The notes: generated by a model from the letters alone, not told the origin. DNA of 64,000 nt from Actinoplanes sp. N902-109 (GCF_000389965.1 NC_021191.1:9164055-9228054); one strand, 5' to 3'; counted from the stretch's first letter, positions 46,125-55,379 are shown. Translations and numbers: made by a program.

Positions 46125-46158
46125 CAACGCCTCGCATCCGTACGGATGCGGGGCGTTG
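46125..46158 (+). terminator. Terminator after trxA
   Basis: Long inverted repeat: CAACGCC with GGCGTTG and inner CGCATCCG with CGGATGCG, followed by CCCTTT. Twelve bases after the trxA stop. Confidence 0.75.
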
Positions 46159-46253
46159 CCCTTTGCGGCCATCGGGCCGCCCTTCGACTCACGGAGTACG
46201 CTCCGGGAGTTGCCCCTCTGCACCACCCCTCGTCAGTTGTTAGGGAGCCGCGC

Positions 46254-47405
46254 GTGCGTTCGATCCGACGTGGAGACACCGGTCCAGCCGTGGAGGAGAT
46301 CCGGTCGATCCTGGTGGGCCTGGAGCTGCTGGAGGTCGGCGGCACCGAGTTCGACCAGGCCACCGAGACCGCGGTCCGGGCCTTCCAGCAGAGCCGCGGG
46401 CTGGGCGTGGACGGTCTCGTCGGCACCGAGACGTGGGCCGCGCTCGACGGTGCCCGCTGGAAGCTGGGCGCGCGCACGCTGTTCCACTCGGTGCCCACCT
46501 TCCTGGTCGGGGAGGACGTCCGCACCCTGCAGGAGCGGCTCCTCGAGATGGGCTTCGACACCGGCCGCGCCGACGGCATCTACGGGCCCCGCACCGCCCG
46601 GGCCGTCGCCCAGTTCCAGCGAGAGGTCGGGCTGACGCCGGACGGCTCGTGCGGCCCCAACACCATGAAGGCGCTGCGTCGGCTCGGCCGCAAGGTCGTC
46701 GGTGGCCGGCCCAACTGGCTGCGCGAGGCCGAGGCGTTCCGGCAGTCCGGCTCCAGCCTGGTTGGCAAGACCATCGTCATCGACCCGGGCCACGGCGGCG
46801 CGGAGGATCTCGGTGTGCTGGTGCCCGACGGGCAGCTGCGCTGGACCGAGGCCGATCTCGTCTTCGACATCGCGACCCGGCTCGAGGGCCGGCTCGCCGC
46901 TGCCGGCATGCGGGTGCACCTGACCCGCGGTCCGGCCCCGGCCCAGCCGATGACCGGCCAGGAGCGCGCCTCACTGGCCAACAGCCTCGGCGCCGACCTG
47001 CTCATCTCGCTGCACCTCGACGGCCAGGACAGCGAGCTCGCCGAGGGCGTCGCGACGTATCACTACGGCACCGGCAGCGGTCTCACCTCAACAGTGGGAG
47101 AGCGGCTCGCCAACCTCGTGCAACGCGAGATCGTTGTGCGCACCGGCATGCAGGACTGCCGTATCCACGCCAAGACCTGGGAGCTGCTGCGGCTGACCCG
47201 GATGCCGGCCGTGCGGGTGGATCTCGGTTACCTGACCTCGCCGGCCGACCGGGAACGCCTGATCGACCCGCTGTTCCGCGAGCAGGTCGTCGAGGCCATC
47301 CTGGCCGCTGTGCAGCGCATGTACTTCCCCGTCGAGGCGGACGTGCCGACCGGCTCGATCGACGTACGCCAGCTGCGGCTGGCGCTCGCCTCGCGCAACG
47401 CCTGA
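46254..47405 (+). CDS. cwlM: CwlM-like peptidoglycan-binding amidase-fold protein
   Basis: 383 residues: two peptidoglycan-binding repeats (RRGDTGPAVEEIRSIL to ~70; VGEDVRTLQERLLEMGFDTG to ~145), then an Amidase_3 fold. Zinc-ligand positions are present (IDPGHGG, TEADLVFD, SLHLDG), but the usual catalytic Glu segment reads VRVDLGYLTS, with Asp. In mycobacteria CwlM at this place (Rv3915) is an essential regulator of MurA and MurJ, so a regulatory role is plausible. GTG at 46254 after TAGGGAG. Follows trxA as in mycobacteria. Confidence 0.9.
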   Translation: MRSIRRGDTGPAVEEIRSILVGLELLEVGGTEFDQATETAVRAFQQSRGLGVDGLVGTETWAALDGARWKLGARTLFHSVPTFLVGEDVRTLQERLLEMGFDTGRADGIYGPRTARAVAQFQREVGLTPDGSCGPNTMKALRRLGRKVVGGRPNWLREAEAFRQSGSSLVGKTIVIDPGHGGAEDLGVLVPDGQLRWTEADLVFDIATRLEGRLAAAGMRVHLTRGPAPAQPMTGQERASLANSLGADLLISLHLDGQDSELAEGVATYHYGTGSGLTSTVGERLANLVQREIVVRTGMQDCRIHAKTWELLRLTRMPAVRVDLGYLTSPADRERLIDPLFREQVVEAILAAVQRMYFPVEADVPTGSIDVRQLRLALASRNA

Positions 47406-47452
47406 GGCTCAGCTGTTGTTGGACGCGCCGACCGACAGGCGCACGCTGACGG

Positions 47453-48118
47453 TCAGCTCTCGGTCGACGTCGTTGCTGTGACCGGGCGCACCGGTCGCAG
47501 CAACGTCTCGGGGCTCATCGAACCGAGCAGCTTCTCCAGCGCATACTCGACGTCGGACTTCCAGGACAGCGCGGTGCGCAGCTCGAGACGAAGCCGCGGA
47601 TAGCGTGGGTGCGGGCGCACTGTCTTGAAGCCGACCGACAGGAAGAAGTCGACCGGCGCGACGCAGCCTTCCTCACCCTCGCCGGCCTCACCGAACTTCT
47701 GGTCGCCGAACGCCTCGATGGCTTTGACGCCGCGCTTGGTGAGGTCACGGGCGACCCCCTGAACCAGCATGCGGCCCAGCCCGCCACCCGCGAACGCCGG
47801 CACCACATGGGCGATCATGAGCAGCGCGGCATCCGCGCTCACCGGCGACGTGGGGAAGGCCATGGACCGCGGCACATACGCCGGCGGCGCGAACATCACA
47901 AAACCCGCCGGCATGCCGTCGACGTACGCGAGCTTGCCGCACGACCCCCACTCCAACAGGGTCTGCGACACCCACGCTTCCTTCTCCAGACCCGGGTCGC
48001 CGGAGGCGCAGGCGCGCTCGGCGGAAACCGGGTCGAGCTCCCAGAACACGCAGGCACGGCATGGCCGTGGCAAGTCCTCGAGCGTGTCGAGGGTCAGGTT
48101 GACCAGGCGTCGCGACAT
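47453..48118 (-). CDS. GNAT family acetyltransferase-like protein
   Basis: 221 residues. MSRRLVNLTLDTLEDLPRPC, then CRACVFWELDPVSAE, and the GNAT acetyl-CoA segment AHVVPAFAGGGLGRMLVQG followed by DLTKRGVKAIEAFGDQKFG. Substrate unknown. The frame is open upstream to 49717, but the ATG at 48118 is the natural start. Convergent with cwlM. A similar gene lies between cwlM and parB in mycobacteria. Confidence 0.85.
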   Translation of the reverse strand: MSRRLVNLTLDTLEDLPRPCRACVFWELDPVSAERACASGDPGLEKEAWVSQTLLEWGSCGKLAYVDGMPAGFVMFAPPAYVPRSMAFPTSPVSADAALLMIAHVVPAFAGGGLGRMLVQGVARDLTKRGVKAIEAFGDQKFGEAGEGEEGCVAPVDFFLSVGFKTVRPHPRYPRLRLELRTALSWKSDVEYALEKLLGSMSPETLLRPVRPVTATTSTES

Positions 48119-48307
48119 GGCGGGACCCCTTTCTCGGCACGTGCTCGGCTGCGTCCCCGGTGGGATATTACGCCGCTTACGCCGGGAACGGCACCGGATC
48201 AGACCCGACCGGGTGTCTCGCCCAGCGGTTAAATTGGCCCTGCCCCAGGGGCCGACGTCTAGCATGGGCCGCACGTGATCAACCGACGCCACGAGGGGTG
48301 AAGCCGC

Positions 48308-49600
48308 ATGACCGGCACGACTCAAGACGATTACACCGATCGCTATGCGCGACGTGTGCAAGGGATGACGACCTCCGAGATCCGCGCCCTGTTCGCCGTG
48401 GCCAGCCGGCCCGAGGTGGTGTCCCTGGCCGGCGGCCAGCCCTACATCGCCGCCCTTCCGCTCGACACTGTCGGCGAGATGATGAACCGGCTCGCGACCG
48501 ACCTCGGCACGACCAGCCTGCAGTACGGCATCGGTCAGGGCACGATCGAGCTGCGCGAGCTGATCTGCGAGGTCATGGCGATGTCCGGGATCACCGGCGC
48601 GTCCCCCGACGACGTGGTGGTGACCAACGGCGGTCAGCAGGCCCTCGATCTGGTGGCCCGGCTGTTCCTGGACCCGGGTGACGTGGTGCTCGCCGAGGGG
48701 CCGACCTACGTCGGCGCACTCGGCGTGTTCCAGGCCGCCCAGGCACGGGTGCAGCACGTGGCCATGGACGCAGAGGGGCTCATCCCGGCAGCTCTCGAGG
48801 AGGCGATCGCAGCCGCGGACGGTCGGATCAAGTTCCTCTACACCATCCCCACCTATCAGAACCCGGCCGGCGTCACGCTCACCGAGGAGCGCCGCGAGCA
48901 GGTGCTCGACATCTGCGAACGGCACGGACTGCTGGTGGTCGAGGACGACCCCTACGGCATGCTCGGCTTCGAGGGGGACACCCCGCGCCCGCTGCGCGCC
49001 CGCCGGCACGAGGGCGTCTTCTACCTGAGCACGTTCTCCAAGACCTTTGCGCCCGGGCTGCGGGTCGGCTGGATCCTGGCTCCCCATGCCGTACGGGACA
49101 AGCTGGTGATGGCCTCTGAGGCGAACATCCTGTGCCCGAGCGCGTTCGCTCAAGGGGCCGTGACGCAATACCTGTCGACGATGCCGTGGCGTGAGCAGAT
49201 CAAGACCTACCGCGAGGTCTACCGGGAACGCCGCGACGCCCTGCTGGATGCGCTGTGCGACTTGATGCCGGCGGGCACCACGTGGACCCGCCCCGGCGGC
49301 GGGTTGTTCGTCTGGGCCGCTCTGCCCGAGGGGCTCGACTCCAAGGCGATGCTGCCGCGGGCCATCGCAGCCCGCGTCGCCTATGTGCCGGGCACCGGCT
49401 TCTACGCGGACGGCACCGGCACCGGCCACATGCGGCTCAACTTCTCGTTCCCACCGCCGGAGCGCATCCGCGAGGGCGTGCGCCGGCTCGCCGGTGTGAT
49501 GGAGGAGGAGCTCGCCCTGCGGGCCGTCTTCGGCCCAGCCGCCGCCCAGCGCCGCCCCGGCTCGCCCGGCGCTGACGCCCCCGGTCCCGACTTGGCATGA
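48308..49600 (+). CDS. PLP-dependent aminotransferase (class I/II)
   Basis: 430 residues. SLAGGQPYIAALP, LQYGIGQGTIELREL, VTNGGQQALDLVARLFLDPG, YTIPTYQNPAGVTL, VVEDDPYGMLGF and the PLP lysine in STFSKTFAPGLRVGW place it with 2-aminoadipate/MocR-type aminotransferases. ATG at 48308 follows GAGGGGTG. Its stop overlaps the Ddl-like gene start (ATGA), so the pair is probably co-expressed; a link to cell-wall amino acids is possible but not shown. Confidence 0.88.
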   Translation: MTGTTQDDYTDRYARRVQGMTTSEIRALFAVASRPEVVSLAGGQPYIAALPLDTVGEMMNRLATDLGTTSLQYGIGQGTIELRELICEVMAMSGITGASPDDVVVTNGGQQALDLVARLFLDPGDVVLAEGPTYVGALGVFQAAQARVQHVAMDAEGLIPAALEEAIAAADGRIKFLYTIPTYQNPAGVTLTEERREQVLDICERHGLLVVEDDPYGMLGFEGDTPRPLRARRHEGVFYLSTFSKTFAPGLRVGWILAPHAVRDKLVMASEANILCPSAFAQGAVTQYLSTMPWREQIKTYREVYRERRDALLDALCDLMPAGTTWTRPGGGLFVWAALPEGLDSKAMLPRAIAARVAYVPGTGFYADGTGTGHMRLNFSFPPPERIREGVRRLAGVMEEELALRAVFGPAAAQRRPGSPGADAPGPDLA

Positions 49601-50571
49601 TCTCGTCCATGGGCATGTCCACAGATCCGCACATCCTCGTCCTGGCCGGTGGCCTCTCGTATGAGCGCGACGTCTCGTTGCGCTCCGGCCGCCGGGTCCT
49701 GGACGCCCTCCGCGCAACCGGCCTGTCGGCGGAGCTGCGCGACGCGGACGTCACCCTGCTGCCGACGCTGCGCGAGGATCCGCCCGACGCGGTGGTGATC
49801 GCCCTGCACGGCGCGACGGGGGAGGACGGCTCGCTGCGGGGAGTGCTGGATCTGTGCGGCATCCCCTATGTCGGGTCACCGGCTGCAGCCGCCCGCCTCG
49901 CCTGGGACAAGCCTTCGGCCAAGTCCATGCTGCGCGAGAAGGGCATCTCCACGCCGGATTGGGTGGCGCTGCCTCACGACCGCTTCTCGGAGCTGGGCGC
50001 CGTGGCGGTTCTCGACCGCATCGAGGACCGCCTCGGCCTGCCGCTCATGGTCAAGCCGGCCCAGGGCGGCTCCGGCCTCGGCGCCTCGGTGGTGCAGGAG
50101 TCGGCCGCGCTGTCCGCTGCGATGGTGGGCTGTTTCGCGTACGACTCCACGGTCCTCGTCGAGAAGTACGTCACCGGAACGTCCGTGGCCGTGTCGGTGC
50201 TCGACCTGGGCGAGGGCCCGTTCACCCTCCCCGCCGTCGAAATCGTCCCCCGCAACGGCGTCTACGACTACGCGGCCCGCTACACCGCCGGCCTGACCAC
50301 CTGGCACACCCCCGCCCGCCTCCCCGCTGAGGTAGCCACCGAGGTCTCCACCCAAGCCCTCGCCGCCTACGAAGCCCTCGGCCTCAAGGACCTGGCCCGC
50401 GTCGACCTCATCGTCGACCCCACCGGCCACCCCCACGTCCTCGGCGTCAACGTCTCCCCAGGCATGACCGAGACGTCGCTGCTTCCCCTGGCAGTCCAAG
50501 CCGCCGCCCTCGACTTCGGCAAACTCCTGACCAACCTCGTCACCCAGGCAATCAAGCGCGGCCCCAACTAA
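49597..50571 (+). CDS. D-alanine--D-alanine ligase-like protein
   Basis: 324 residues of the Ddl ATP-grasp fold: VLAGGLSYERDVSLRSGRR, ALHGATGEDGSLRGVLDLCG, PYVGSPAAAARLAWDKPSAK, LPLMVKPAQGGSGLGASVVQ, VDLIVDPTGHPHVLGVNVSP GMTETS. The usual NTxPGMT is NVSPGMT. It may be a true Ddl or a dipeptide ligase working with the aminotransferase. ATG at 49597, four-base overlap upstream; ATGs at 49609 and 49615 are alternatives. Confidence 0.85.
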   Translation: MISSMGMSTDPHILVLAGGLSYERDVSLRSGRRVLDALRATGLSAELRDADVTLLPTLREDPPDAVVIALHGATGEDGSLRGVLDLCGIPYVGSPAAAARLAWDKPSAKSMLREKGISTPDWVALPHDRFSELGAVAVLDRIEDRLGLPLMVKPAQGGSGLGASVVQESAALSAAMVGCFAYDSTVLVEKYVTGTSVAVSVLDLGEGPFTLPAVEIVPRNGVYDYAARYTAGLTTWHTPARLPAEVATEVSTQALAAYEALGLKDLARVDLIVDPTGHPHVLGVNVSPGMTETSLLPLAVQAAALDFGKLLTNLVTQAIKRGPN

Positions 50572-50723
50572 CCAGCCCCGCCCGCCGCGCGGCCCCATCA
50601 CCCGCGCTCTCTCACAGGCCTTCTTTCACCGGCCCTCTTTCACCGGCCTAGTAATCCGAGCCAACGCTCCACCAGGGCCATTCCCGAAGCAACGCACCGC
50701 CGAGGTCCAACCCGAGGCATCGA

Positions 50724-50807
50724 CTTGCCAGTACTGACCCGTGGCAGCGCACTTGCCAGTACTAACCCGGGGTAGCGCACTTGCCAGGTCTAACCCGTGG
50801 CAGCGCA
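50724..50807. repeat. 28-bp tandem repeat, three copies
   Basis: Units begin CTTGCCAGTACT or CTTGCCAGGTCT and end CAGCGCA or TAGCGCA, at 50724, 50752 and 50780, with four or fewer differences between neighbours. Confidence 0.85.
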
Positions 50808-51322
50808 CCACCGGAGGCATCGGAGCAGCGAACCACCGAGGGCCAGCCAGGGCGGCACACCACCGAGGTAACCGGGCAGCGCACTAGCGGAAGTCAGCGC
50901 ACTAGCGGGAGTCAGGCCGGGCCAGCGCACCGCCAGGGCCAACCGGAAGCAGCACACCACCGAGGCAACCCAGGCGGCGCACTACCGGGGCAGCCCACCG
51001 CGGAGGCGCCCCCTTACGCAGCCCTTTATCGGTCCGGTTGAGCGACTCTCTGACTTCCGCCACCGCTGGCCGCTGTCGCTCGGTGCCACTGCCGCTCGCC
51101 GCCGCGCGCCCGCTCACCTCATACCGCTCGCCCTGTCGTATCGATATCGCTTGCCCCGGCCGGTTGCCAACCACCCCGCTGCCGCTCGCCCTGTCGCGGC
51201 GTCGCCCACCTCACTGCCGCTCACCCCGCCGCTGCTACACGCCGCTGTCATCGCCGTTTCTCTTACCGCTGCCCTACCCCATCGCCCGCCGCACGGCGTT
51301 CGCGCTCGTCCTGCCGTTACTG

Positions 51323-51518
51323 CCCCACCCTGCCTCCGCTCGTCTTGCTGCTCCCGCCCCACCCTGCCTCCGCTCGTCTTGCCGCTGCCGCCCCACCCTG
51401 CCTCCGCTCGTCTTGCCGCTGCCGCCCCACCCTGTCTCCGTTTGTCCTGCCGCTGTCGCCTTGCCTCCGCTCGTCTTGCTGCTGCCCCACCCTGCCTCCA
51501 CTCGTCCTGCCGCTGGCG
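51323..51518. repeat. 34-bp tandem repeat array, about six copies
   Basis: Units starting CCCCACCCTGCCTCCG at 51323, 51357, 51391 and 51425, a shortened 26-base unit at 51459, and a last full unit at 51485. The period is not a multiple of three, so each copy is read in a different frame. No spacers, so not CRISPR. Confidence 0.88.
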
Positions 51519-52879
51519 CATGCCGCTGTCATCGCCGTTCGTCCTACCGCGGTCCGCCTTCCGCCACCGCGCACCACTGCCGCTTGTTGCTGCTGTTCAC
51601 CCTGCCGCTTGCCTGGGCCGCGCTTGCTTCACTTTTCGGGTCTCGCGAGGCTGCCTTCGACGCTTGTCTGCCGACCCCGGCGCGGCGAGTTCTGCGTTAG
51701 TCAAGGCGCTGTTCTCGATGTCGGCCGCGCCGGCATCGTCATCGCACCGTCGTCGGCCGTCATCACACCTTCCTTCGGCATCCCCGCTCCGACCGGTGCT
51801 GCTGCACGCCGTCCCCGATCCGACGCCCTCTGCCGCACCAGCCTCGCTTTGGGTGATCGCCGGCCTGCAAGTGAAGGTGCCCCTGCGCCCTTCTTCAGCG
51901 ACCCTCATCCCAGGAGCACTCGAACCGACACCGCCTGCGCCAGCCCTTCCTAGTCATCACCCGCGCTTGTACGTCGCTCTGGCGCCGCTCACCGCACTCT
52001 CCCGCTGCCCGGAATGCGCTCAGCCAGCGTCCACTTGCCTCGCCGCGGTAAGACGGCAGCCAAGCACCAAAGGCTCCCGGACAGTCGATCAACCGAGCCA
52101 TCTGGCACTGCCGCTTGAGCGGTCGGCGCGGATCGACAGCCTCGCGGACTCGATGCCGGGGAGCGTCGACTTGTCGAGTCACCGGCCATGCCTCACACAG
52201 CCCGAGCGTCGCGCAGCTTCTTCACTTCCACTCGGGGTAACGCGCTTTCTTAGCCACGCTGGGCCCAGCGGCAGTCTTTGCTCCACGACAACCCCCGCCG
52301 GAACCCGTTCGGCCAATCCGTCCAACGGCAGTCATCTACATCAAGAAGCTTTCGGGTGTCGGCTCCGGCTGGAAACTCACCACGTGTTCCGGGTCAATCG
52401 GAGACCACCTCTTGAAGCATCGGGAGGTGCTGAGCAAGGAGAACTCAGCAGAGATCCGCCGACAGCGGCGATCACGGGAGATGACGGTCGCGACCTTCGG
52501 CAGTTGACGCCTACCGCGTATCTCGTAGTCGTCAGCACCAGCCGCTACATGACCTTGCACGGCCATGTCGACGCATCAGCGCTTCGCGTCGATCCCGGGC
52601 GCCGTTGGCTACTTCGTACGTCGCGAACCCGGTTGGGCCTTCCGCATCATCCATACCCATTCGTCAGAGGCGATCGTTCGAGGGCTGAACGCCGCAAGGG
52701 CATCCCTCATCGCTCTGCCTCCCGAGTTCATCGATCGCCGGCCACCACGGAGTTCAACCTCTGATTCCCCAGGAACCACCACAGGCGCCGCGTCCAAGGC
52801 CTCAGCGCCGATCACCTGACGCGCACAGAATCAAAGGTTCGAGGCGTAGGAAGACGCTGCACAGTACCTTCGGCCCCCA

Positions 52880-53083
52880 TCAGCACGGCCGGTCTCCGCA
52901 GTAGTCCGGCCCGAGGATAAAGGTCCAGACGGTCAACGTCTCACCGGCGGAACCCTCTACAGCGATGACGGATGAGCTATCCGGGCGGAACACCCGCAGC
53001 GCCGTCCGTACGTGATGGGGCGGTTTCGACGTAGGCCGTTCAGTGAACGGCATCAGGCGGTAGGACTTGCCGGCTGTCGTCAT
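52880..53083 (-). CDS. Possible small protein downstream of the HIT-like gene
   Basis: 67 residues from ATG at 53083, overlapping the last 44 bases of the HIT-like gene in another frame. It reads MTTAGKSYRLMPFTERP and ends GPDYCGDRPC. No clear ribosome site. It could be a real small gene or a frame artefact. Confidence 0.25.
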   Translation of the reverse strand: MTTAGKSYRLMPFTERPTSKPPHHVRTALRVFRPDSSSVIAVEGSAGETLTVWTFILGPDYCGDRPC

Positions 53084-54029
53084 GGGCCTCAAGCGGACGG
53101 GTCTGTCTGGGGATGGCAGAGGAGTCCTCGCGAGCAGAACTGTCCGACATGCCCGCGAACTCGTCAGCTCCGAGACGACCTCCGGCATCGTTGGCGCCTG
53201 CAGGCCGAATGCCATACGCACTCTCGCTGCGGTCCGCATTACGAGTGCTGTTGCCGGCAGACGGCTCTCCGGCGCTGATTCCGAGAGCGTCGGCTCGGCC
53301 ATCGCGGTTCGCCAACTCGGATGCACTATCGCTCCGCTGCGGCGAGTCGGCTGGCTGCTCAGGTTCCGGGATGACCGCCCCAGACGGCTCGCGCACCAGG
53401 TCTGAGCGAGGGGCGATCAGGGACGGGTCGGTGCTCAGCGTCGATGGTGATTCCCAGTGAATGTGGGCCGGTTCCGCGATAGCGCGACCACCAAACTCAG
53501 CAAGCCATGCCGCCACCAGAGCCAAGTTCTCGCGCCATTGATCCTCCGAAATCGCCGGGAGGATGTCGTCCCACAGCGACAGAAACGTGCCCCTCAACTG
53601 CAGCCGACCGTACGGACGGGCAAGGAACCACATGTGCAGATGCGCGGAGCCATCACCCCAGCGGTTCACGTGCACCCGCGCCACCCCGTCCAGCGACCGA
53701 ATAGCGCGCTCCAGCCGTACCGTCATGACGCCCAGCTCCGCGGCCAAGAGGTTGGGCAGGTCGCCGATGTCGAGGTGCGAGCGGCATTCGAGGATCAACA
53801 CCATGGGCAGTCCGGTCGGCCGGTCCATGCCACGGACTCGCCACCGCTCACTGACCCAGATGTACGACTCATCTGGGGTGTTGCAAGCGACGCAATCACT
53901 ACCATCCTCGCCACTGCGAGGAGGCTCCACTTCCACGGGAGCATTGAGATGCTTGACCCTCAGGTCGCCCTCAAACGGGAAGGACGGCCAACGGGTGAAG
54001 TCCGGGAGCGAGGGCGTTTCGTCGACCAC
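53040..54029 (-). CDS. HIT-like (GalT/HIT superfamily) protein
   Basis: 329 residues. Residues 40-210 resemble the HIT fold: a Cys pair (DCVACNTP), MVLILECRSHLDIGDLPNLL, then HVNRWGDGSAHLHMWFLARP. The motif has two of the three HIT histidines (HLHMW), like some diverged HIT or GalT-like members. The last 110 residues are Ser/Asp/Pro-rich and disordered. GTG start at 54029. Its upstream region carries DnaA boxes and parS sites. Substrate unknown. Confidence 0.65.
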   Translation of the reverse strand: MVDETPSLPDFTRWPSFPFEGDLRVKHLNAPVEVEPPRSGEDGSDCVACNTPDESYIWVSERWRVRGMDRPTGLPMVLILECRSHLDIGDLPNLLAAELGVMTVRLERAIRSLDGVARVHVNRWGDGSAHLHMWFLARPYGRLQLRGTFLSLWDDILPAISEDQWRENLALVAAWLAEFGGRAIAEPAHIHWESPSTLSTDPSLIAPRSDLVREPSGAVIPEPEQPADSPQRSDSASELANRDGRADALGISAGEPSAGNSTRNADRSESAYGIRPAGANDAGGRLGADEFAGMSDSSAREDSSAIPRQTRPLEAHDDSRQVLPPDAVH

Positions 54030-54188
54030 GAAGCTGACCCTAGTGCAGCAGAGAGATCGTGTCCCCGGTCAATTTCTGCCCTGTGGACAACCACCCACCG
54101 CGAGACACCCTGAGGACTCGATCACCCACCGTGGGCACGCACCCACCAGCCCAAAAGTTATCCACAGAAGTTATCCACAGCCCGTCTC

Positions 54189-54202
54189 GTTTCACGTGAA
54201 AC
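54189..54202. promoter_or_regulatory. parS site 1
   Basis: Perfect GTTTCACGTGAAAC, the ParB-binding palindrome known from Streptomyces and Bacillus. Confidence 0.93.
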
Positions 54203-54265
54203 ACGACGTCGCAGCACTAGGGACCCTGTGGATACCGCCGTGGACAGCAGCGCGCGCACCGAGCC

Positions 54266-54279
54266 GTTTCACGTGAAAC
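54266..54279. promoter_or_regulatory. parS site 2
   Basis: Perfect GTTTCACGTGAAAC, 77 bases after site 1. Confidence 0.93.
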
Positions 54280-54854
54280 GGCCAGCTTCAGTTCATCAAC
54301 AGCTCCTGAGCACAGCCTGTGGATACTGCCTCATAGCGATGCCCTCCGGACCACCTGCGGGCCGAGCCAACGCGACAGGCGCGGGCGTCGGTTGATGAAC
54401 TGCTGGGCGGCCGTTTCGGGTTGGACTCCCCACCAATGCCGACAATGGGGCGTGTAGCACGAGGCCGTTGCCAACACGTAAGTTGACCATCTTCATCGGC
54501 CGGCTGTAAGCGCCGCGAGGCTCATGCAGCCACACTCAGCGGGATCCAGAGGTCGATGCACGGTGTTGCATCTGCAGCTGAACTGGAGCCCGACTAATAG
54601 ACGACGACGCTGCAGCGGTTACAGCTACTAAAACAAACTGCGGCTGCAGTACGACAGCAAAGCCACTCGTCGTTCGACTCCGGAGCTAGACCGATAGCCG
54701 ACGCATCAGTGACTCCAGTTGAAGCGCTGAGTGGCAATGGCCGACATAGTCGAGGCTGACTACCCGGCTGACGAAGACGGGATACATACCAGGCTGTCCC
54801 GCACCCTTCTGACAGCTGCCCGATGGCTCAGAACCCTAGTTCCCGGCACTGGCT

Positions 54855-54885
54855 AAATCTCAGGAGAATCGCTCTGACAGAACCG
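54855..54885 (+). repeat. 31-bp direct repeat, left copy
   Basis: Begins AAATCTCAGGAGAATCG and ends GACAGAACCG. Matches 56571-56601 with one mismatch at position 18 (C/T). Confidence 0.85.
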
Positions 54886-55058
54886 AGAGAAGGCTGGAGC
54901 TGCTAGTACCCAAAAGCAATGGCCGGGAAAATCTCGATGAAACATCACTCAGACACCGGGGCGCAGAAGGCTGAAGCTGCCTGCCCATGAGCTACAGACT
55001 CAGTTACCGGTCAGCCTTTCCAGAAGTAGATCGTCGAGGCTCAAGAAGTTTGTCTGTC

Positions 55059-55072
55059 GTTTCACGTGAAAC
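55059..55072. promoter_or_regulatory. parS site 3
   Basis: Perfect GTTTCACGTGAAAC. Confidence 0.93.
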
Positions 55073-55169
55073 CGTAGGGTCCTTGCGCGCTGATGAGACC
55101 CCAGCAGCAGGCATGAACCGCTTCTAGCTCCGACAGCTGAGACAGCCAAAGGATCGCCGTCGATCGGTC

Positions 55170-55183
55170 GTTTCACGTGAAAC
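55170..55183. promoter_or_regulatory. parS site 4
   Basis: Perfect GTTTCACGTGAAAC, immediately left of the heptanucleotide repeat. Confidence 0.93.
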
Positions 55184-55347
55184 GGCTCCGGGCTCCGGGC
55201 TCCGGGCTCCGGGCTCCGGGCTCCGGGCTCCGGGCTCCGGGCTCCGGGCTCCGGGCTCCGGGCTCCGGGCTCCGGGCTCCGGGCTCCGGGCTCCGGGCTC
55301 CGGGCTCCGGGCTCCGGGCTCCGGGCTCCGGGCTCCGGGCTCCGGGC
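55184..55347. repeat. Heptanucleotide repeat (GGCTCCG), about 23 copies
   Basis: 164 bases of uninterrupted 7-bp units. Open frames across it (PGARSPE-type peptides) arise from the repeat itself and are not judged coding. It fills nearly all the space between parS sites 4 and 5. Confidence 0.95.
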
Positions 55348-55365
55348 AGATTATGCGGGACCCCG

Positions 55366-55379
55366 GTTTCACGTGAAAC
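55366..55379. promoter_or_regulatory. parS site 5
   Basis: Perfect GTTTCACGTGAAAC, 18 bases right of the heptanucleotide repeat. Confidence 0.93.

Larger units (their letters stand above)
50572..52879. other. 2.3-kb repeat-rich region without recognisable genes
   Basis: Long open frames here (for example the one spanning 51151-52764) are artefacts of GC-rich, repetitive DNA: translations are low-complexity and rotate through frames with each repeat. The left third holds 28-bp repeats and many copies of segments like CACCACCGAGG; the middle holds a 34-bp array. The right third (51900-52879) has no repeat or gene I can name. Confidence 0.6.
54082..54326. other. Cluster of five DnaA-box-like sites
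   Basis: TGTGGACAA at 54082-54090; TTATCCACA at 54158-54166 and 54171-54179 (13 bases apart); TGTGGATAC at 54227-54235 and 54318-54326. The first three are exact consensus boxes, the last two one-base variants. Two parS sites are interleaved. Confidence 0.65.

Noticed and set aside
50724..51518. Possible CRISPR arrays
   Set aside because: Repeats are directly adjacent with no unique spacers and no cas genes nearby.
51151..52764. 537-codon plus-strand ORF in the repeat region
   Set aside because: Low-complexity Pro/Leu/Arg/Ser translation produced by 34-bp repeats read in rotating frames; no domain or ribosome site.
54296..54535. 79-codon minus-strand ORF overlapping a DnaA-like box
   Set aside because: No start signal or recognisable domain; composition resembles chance.
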